NCBI GenBank assembly: GCA_946613765.1
Contig: CAMOFW010000027.1
Span: 1 to 8,779 of the forward strand
DNA from: an uncultured Mycoplasmatota bacterium
Lineage (GTDB): Bacteria; Bacillota_I; Bacilli_A; RF39; UBA660
Direction: 5' to 3'
DNA length: 8,779 bases
Below are positions 6,245 through 8,779 of the stretch, one piece after another; position 1 is the stretch's first letter, and the number at the start of each line of letters is the position of its first letter. Under the pieces are notes generated by a model. It ran no database searches. It was given only the letters and a program-made list of their open reading frames with translations, and was not told the origin of the DNA. A program made the position numbers and the translations under genes.

Positions 6245-6273
6245 TTGACAAACTATTAAATAACTAGTAAAAT
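6245..6273 (+). promoter_or_regulatory. Consensus sigma-A-type promoter of greA-tig
   Basis: TTGACA (6245-6250), a 17-base spacer and TAAAAT (6268-6273): a perfect -35 and a near-perfect -10. Transcription should start near 6280, which makes the in-frame ATG at 6280 an unlikely start codon and favours GTG at 6301. Confidence 0.85.
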
Positions 6274-6300
6274 GTTGAAATGTTAAAAGAGGTGAAGAAA

Positions 6301-6771
6301 GTGAGCAATAAAGTATATTTAACAAATGAAGGCTTTCTAGAAATAGAAGAAGAATTAAATCATTTAAAAGAAGTTAAGAGACCAGAAGTTATTAAGGCAC
6401 TTAAGGATGCTAGGGCTTTAGGTGATTTATCAGAAAATGCAGATTATGATGCTGCTAGAAATGAACAAGCACAAGTAGAAGGTAGAATTAAAGAATTAGA
6501 ACAACTACTTGAAAAAGCAGAATTAATAGAAAAGAGAGATACTGATAAAGTAGGTCTTGGAACTACTGTTAAGATTAAATATATAGATGATGATGATGAC
6601 GATGTTGAAGAATATCGTATTGTTGGTTCTAAAGAAGCAGATCCTTCAAATGATAAAATATCTAATGAGAGTCCTTTAGCAAAGGGAGTTATGGGACATA
6701 AAGTTGGAGAAGTATGTACTGTAGAGAGTCCTAATGGTAATTATCATGTTGAAATAATAGAAATAAAGTAA
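6301..6771 (+). CDS. greA: Transcription elongation factor GreA
   Basis: 156 residues from GTG 6301, the usual GreA length. AGAGGTG (6288-6294) is well spaced for this start, while an in-frame ATG at 6280 coincides with the predicted start of transcription. The N-terminal coiled coil (about 10-75) carries the tip motif GDLSENADYDAARNEQ (41-56), with D42 and E45 as the acidic residues that reach RNA polymerase's active site and stimulate cleavage of backtracked RNA. The C-terminal FKBP-like domain includes SPLAKGVMGHKVGE (124-137). An Asp6 run (96-101), encoded by a GAT repeat, sits in the loop near the start of that domain and is more acidic than usual. It lies 10 bases before tig and shares its promoter. 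High certainty. Confidence 0.95.
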   Translation: MSNKVYLTNEGFLEIEEELNHLKEVKRPEVIKALKDARALGDLSENADYDAARNEQAQVEGRIKELEQLLEKAELIEKRDTDKVGLGTTVKIKYIDDDDDDVEEYRIVGSKEADPSNDKISNESPLAKGVMGHKVGEVCTVESPNGNYHVEIIEIK

Positions 6772-6781
6772 GGAGTATAAT

Positions 6782-8068
6782 ATGAAACAGGAATTTAGTT
6801 TAAAATTAGAAGGAAAAGAATGGGTTAGTTTACAAGATAGTGCATTTGCAAAAGTTAATAAAAAAGCTAAAGTAGATGGTTTTAGACCAGGTAAAGCTCC
6901 AAGAGATATGTATGAGAAAAAGTATGGTAAACAAGATATTCTATTTGAAGCTGCTGATATGGCAATAAAAAAAGAATATGATAGATTATTAACTAAAGAA
7001 AAAGTAATGCCAGTTATCGAACCAAAAGTAGATTTAGTTAAGTGTGATGATAAAGAATTAGAAGTTAAGTTTATTTTTGTTCTTGAACCAGAAGTTACTT
7101 TAGGAAAGTATACTAATTTAGGTGTTAAGAAAGAAAAAGTAAAAGTAGAAAAAGAAGAAATTGAACATAGAATTCATCATCTACTTGAAGACTATGCTGA
7201 AGTTATGGAAAAAGAAGATGGTAAAGTTAGTGATGGTGATATAGCTATTATTGATTTTGCCGGTTATAAAGATGGTGTACAATTTGATGGTGGTACAGCT
7301 GAAAATTATTCACTAACAATTGGAAGTAAAACTTTTATTCCTGGATTTGAGGAAGCACTTGTTGGAATGAAAAAAGGTGAAGAAAAAGATATTGATTTAA
7401 CTTTCCCTGAAGATTATATGTCTGAAGAGTTAAAAGGACAAAAAGTAACTTTTAAAGTAAAAGTTAATGAAGTTAAAACAAGAGTTGTTCCTAAACTAGA
7501 TAAAGATTTCTTTGAAGATTTAGCTATGGAAGGTGTTACTAATAAAGAAGAATTAGAAAAAGAAATTAAACATGAGATAGAACATCAAAAAGAACATGAA
7601 CAAGAACATGTTTATGAAGAAAAATGCTTAGATAAAGCAGCAGAAGGTATGAAAGTAGATATTTGTGATGAACTTGTTGATGATGAAGTAGAGCATATGT
7701 ATGGTGAATTCATGCAAAGAATGAAGATGCAAGGTGTTAGTGAAGAAATGTACTATGAATATACAAAAACAACAAAAGAAGATATTACTAAACAAATGAA
7801 ACCTGATGCTTTAAAAAGACTTAAATATCGTTATTTATTAAAAGAAATTATTAAAGTTGAAAAAATTAAAGTAACTGATAAAGAAGCTAATAATAGAGTA
7901 GAAGAAATGGCTAAAGCATATAATGTTGATAAAGAAACAATTTTAAAAGAAGTATCTTTAGAAAATATTAAATTTGATTTAATGTACGGGAAGGCTTTAG
8001 ATATTGTTACAGCAAATGAAGAAAAGAAAGAAACAGCAAAGAAGACTACTAAAAAAGAAGAAAAATAA
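6782..8068 (+). CDS. tig: Trigger factor, ribosome-associated chaperone and peptidyl-prolyl isomerase
   Basis: 428 residues. The N-terminal ribosome-binding domain has the signature GFRPGKAP (33-40), which docks on ribosomal protein uL23. The FKBP-type isomerase domain (about 145-235) includes GDIAIIDFAGYKDG (152-165), FIPGFEEALVGMKKGE (185-200) and DLTFPEDY (205-212). The helical chaperone arms follow (about 238-412), then a Lys-rich tail. The signature begins at residue 33, against about 43 in E. coli, so the first beta-strand seems to be missing; a TAA in frame at 6764-6766 excludes an upstream start. A helix at 264-276 has His at every fourth position (H264, H268, H272, H276). A strong AAGGAG site overlaps the greA stop, and an intrinsic terminator ends the unit. 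Pairing with greA differs from B. subtilis, where tig lies next to clpX. Confidence 0.95.
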   Translation: MKQEFSLKLEGKEWVSLQDSAFAKVNKKAKVDGFRPGKAPRDMYEKKYGKQDILFEAADMAIKKEYDRLLTKEKVMPVIEPKVDLVKCDDKELEVKFIFVLEPEVTLGKYTNLGVKKEKVKVEKEEIEHRIHHLLEDYAEVMEKEDGKVSDGDIAIIDFAGYKDGVQFDGGTAENYSLTIGSKTFIPGFEEALVGMKKGEEKDIDLTFPEDYMSEELKGQKVTFKVKVNEVKTRVVPKLDKDFFEDLAMEGVTNKEELEKEIKHEIEHQKEHEQEHVYEEKCLDKAAEGMKVDICDELVDDEVEHMYGEFMQRMKMQGVSEEMYYEYTKTTKEDITKQMKPDALKRLKYRYLLKEIIKVEKIKVTDKEANNRVEEMAKAYNVDKETILKEVSLENIKFDLMYGKALDIVTANEEKKETAKKTTKKEEK

Positions 8069-8069
8069 T

Positions 8070-8097
8070 AGACTATCATTGATAGTCTTTTTCTTTT
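8070..8097 (+). terminator. Rho-independent terminator of greA-tig
   Basis: An 8-bp stem (8070-8077 with 8081-8088), a 3-base loop, then TTTTTCTTTT from 8088. It starts 2 bases after the tig stop codon. The loop and right arm also contain the -35 box of the next promoter. Confidence 0.85.
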
Positions 8098-8107
8098 ATG
8101 ATATACT
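8079..8107 (+). promoter_or_regulatory. Promoter embedded in the tig terminator
   Basis: TTGATA (8079-8084) lies in the loop and right arm of the terminator. A 17-base spacer leads to TATACT (8102-8107), preceded by TGA (8099-8101) as an extended -10. Transcription should start near 8114, so the in-frame ATG at 8098 would not be on the transcript and the start at 8131 is favoured. Confidence 0.7.
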
Positions 8108-8130
8108 TAAATAGTAGGAAGAGTGATAGT

Positions 8131-8646
8131 ATGGCAGAAAAATTAGCAAAGTTATTAGTAGGAGCTTTTAGTGGCTTAACTGCTTTAAAATATGGAAAAG
8201 AATTAATTATTTTTATTATTTCTTTAATGCCTATATTAGAGTTAAGAGGTGGCTTAATTGCAGCTTCATTACTTAAGTTAAATTGGATTAAGAGTTTTAT
8301 TATTTGTTTTATTGGTAATATTATACCTATACCATTAATCTTATGGTTTATAACACCAATATTTGATAGGCTTAAGAAAACTAAATTATTTAGTGGAATA
8401 GTTAATAAATTAGAGAATAAAGCTATGTCTAAAAAAGAAAAAATAGAGAAACTTCAATATATAGGACTTATGTTATTTGTAGGTATTCCACTTCCTGGTA
8501 CTGGAGCATGGACTGGATGCTTGATTGCATCACTTCTTAATATGGATAAGAAGAAAAGTATGGTATATGCTATACTTGGAGTAATTATGGCAGGTATTAT
8601 AATGATGATTTTATCATATGGTATATTAGATAAAATTGTGCATTAA
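8131..8646 (+). CDS. Small multi-drug export family membrane protein (COG2426)
   Basis: 171 residues from ATG 8131, with AGGAAGAG (8116-8123) upstream; the ATG at 8098 precedes the predicted start of transcription and follows a T-run without a ribosome-binding site. An integral membrane protein with hydrophobic segments near 24-35, 41-50, 53-73, 109-135 and 143-166. Family motifs: ISLMPILELRGG (30-41), GNIIPIPLIL (62-71), FVGIPLPGTGAWTG (116-129) and a Gly-rich end (AILGVIMAGI, 147-156), with a basic cytoplasmic loop (about 80-108) between two conserved repeats. Two repeats with P-E and P-G motifs suggest re-entrant loops like those of DedA-type proteins. The family name implies drug export, but its substrate is not well established. 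Single-gene transcript with its own promoter. Confidence 0.88.
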   Translation: MAEKLAKLLVGAFSGLTALKYGKELIIFIISLMPILELRGGLIAASLLKLNWIKSFIICFIGNIIPIPLILWFITPIFDRLKKTKLFSGIVNKLENKAMSKKEKIEKLQYIGLMLFVGIPLPGTGAWTGCLIASLLNMDKKKSMVYAILGVIMAGIIMMILSYGILDKIVH

Positions 8647-8667
8647 TTAAAAAAATCGTTAATTTTT
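8645..8667 (+). terminator. Weak AT-rich hairpin after the membrane-protein gene
   Basis: A 6-bp stem (8645-8650 with 8659-8664) and an 8-base loop, followed by T's to 8667. An alternative fold pairs 8651-8656 with 8662-8667. Only A-T pairs are involved, so termination strength is doubtful, but it sits where a terminator is expected. Confidence 0.4.
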
Positions 8668-8668
8668 G

Positions 8669-8697
8669 TTGAAATATAAGAAAATATATGCTATAAT
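8669..8697 (+). promoter_or_regulatory. Consensus promoter of the tRNA-Lys gene
   Basis: TTGAAA (8669-8674), a 17-base spacer and TATAAT (8692-8697), with TGC (8689-8691) as an extended -10. Transcription should start near 8704, about 26 bases before the mature tRNA. Confidence 0.85.
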
Positions 8698-8729
8698 CTT
8701 AATTGTCTTTGCAAAGAAGATAATTAAAT

Positions 8730-8779
8730 GGGCTGTTAGCTCAGTTGGTAGAGCAACTGACTCTTAATCAGTGGGTCTA
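8730..8779 (+). tRNA. tRNA-Lys (anticodon CTT), cut by the window edge
   Basis: The 5' half folds as a tRNA: acceptor strand GGGCTGT (8730-8736), TA, D-stem GCTC/GAGC (8739-8742 with 8751-8754) with loop AGTTGGTA, and anticodon stem ACTGA/TCAGT (8756-8760 with 8768-8772) around loop CTCTTAA. The anticodon is CTT (8763-8765), which reads the Lys codon AAG. The window ends in the variable region, so the T-arm, acceptor 3' strand and CCA are not visible. More tRNA genes may follow in the same transcript. Confidence 0.92.

Noticed and set aside
6280..6300. ATG start for greA
   Set aside because: It coincides with the predicted transcription start and has no ribosome-binding site; GTG 6301 has AGAGGTG and gives the family length.
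6586..6603. GAT repeat in greA as a possible variable microsatellite
   Set aside because: Only six codons and already broken by GAC; it encodes a tolerated acidic loop.
7831..8079. 82-residue minus-strand hydrophobic open frame over the end of tig
   Set aside because: Antisense of the Lys-rich tig tail, which reads as Phe/Ser/Val-rich; no family resemblance.
8098..8130. ATG start for the membrane-protein gene
   Set aside because: It lies upstream of the predicted transcription start, directly after the terminator T-run.
1..8779. Mycoplasma-type genetic code (TGA = Trp)
   Set aside because: Several genes end properly at TGA, and conserved Trp positions use TGG.

Overview
The window is AT-rich DNA densely packed with genes on the + strand. 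It looks like a low-GC Firmicutes/Bacilli-type genome, possibly one of the uncultured gut lineages close to the Mollicutes. TGA serves as a true stop (ireB, ruvX, the metallopeptidase gene) and Trp is encoded by TGG, so the code is the standard bacterial one and not the Mycoplasma code. Arg is mostly AGA, and promoters are of the classic vegetative type with 17-bp spacers.

Left edge (1-620): the tail of an unidentified protein, a strong intrinsic terminator, then a single prepilin-type gene with its own promoter.

Cell-envelope and housekeeping operon (649-2715): ireB, ruvX, a DUF1292 (YrzB-like) gene and mltG, tightly packed behind an extended -10 promoter and closed by a 15-bp hairpin. The order matches the Bacillus subtilis yrzL-yrrK-yrzB-yrrL block.

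tRNA wobble-uridine operon (about 2733-6202): trmR (yrrM-like), an unrecognised cytoplasmic HExxH metallopeptidase-like gene, a cysteine-poor yrrN-like U32 paralogue and a catalytic-looking yrrO-like U32 protein (TrhP). In B. subtilis the yrrM/N/O products make 5-hydroxyuridine and then 5-methoxyuridine at tRNA position 34. The metallopeptidase-like gene is the foreign element in this otherwise known set.

Right part (6245-8779): a strong promoter drives greA and tig (trigger factor), ending at an intrinsic terminator. The promoter of the next gene, a small-multidrug-export-family membrane protein (COG2426), is built partly inside that terminator. The window ends inside a tRNA-Lys(CTT) gene with its own consensus promoter.

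The least explained items are the metallopeptidase-like gene inside the wobble operon, an IreB lacking the N-terminal phospho-acceptor segment of its family, and a palindrome at the start of the wobble operon. No phage, IS element or CRISPR array was seen, and no gene-free stretch exceeds 300 bases.
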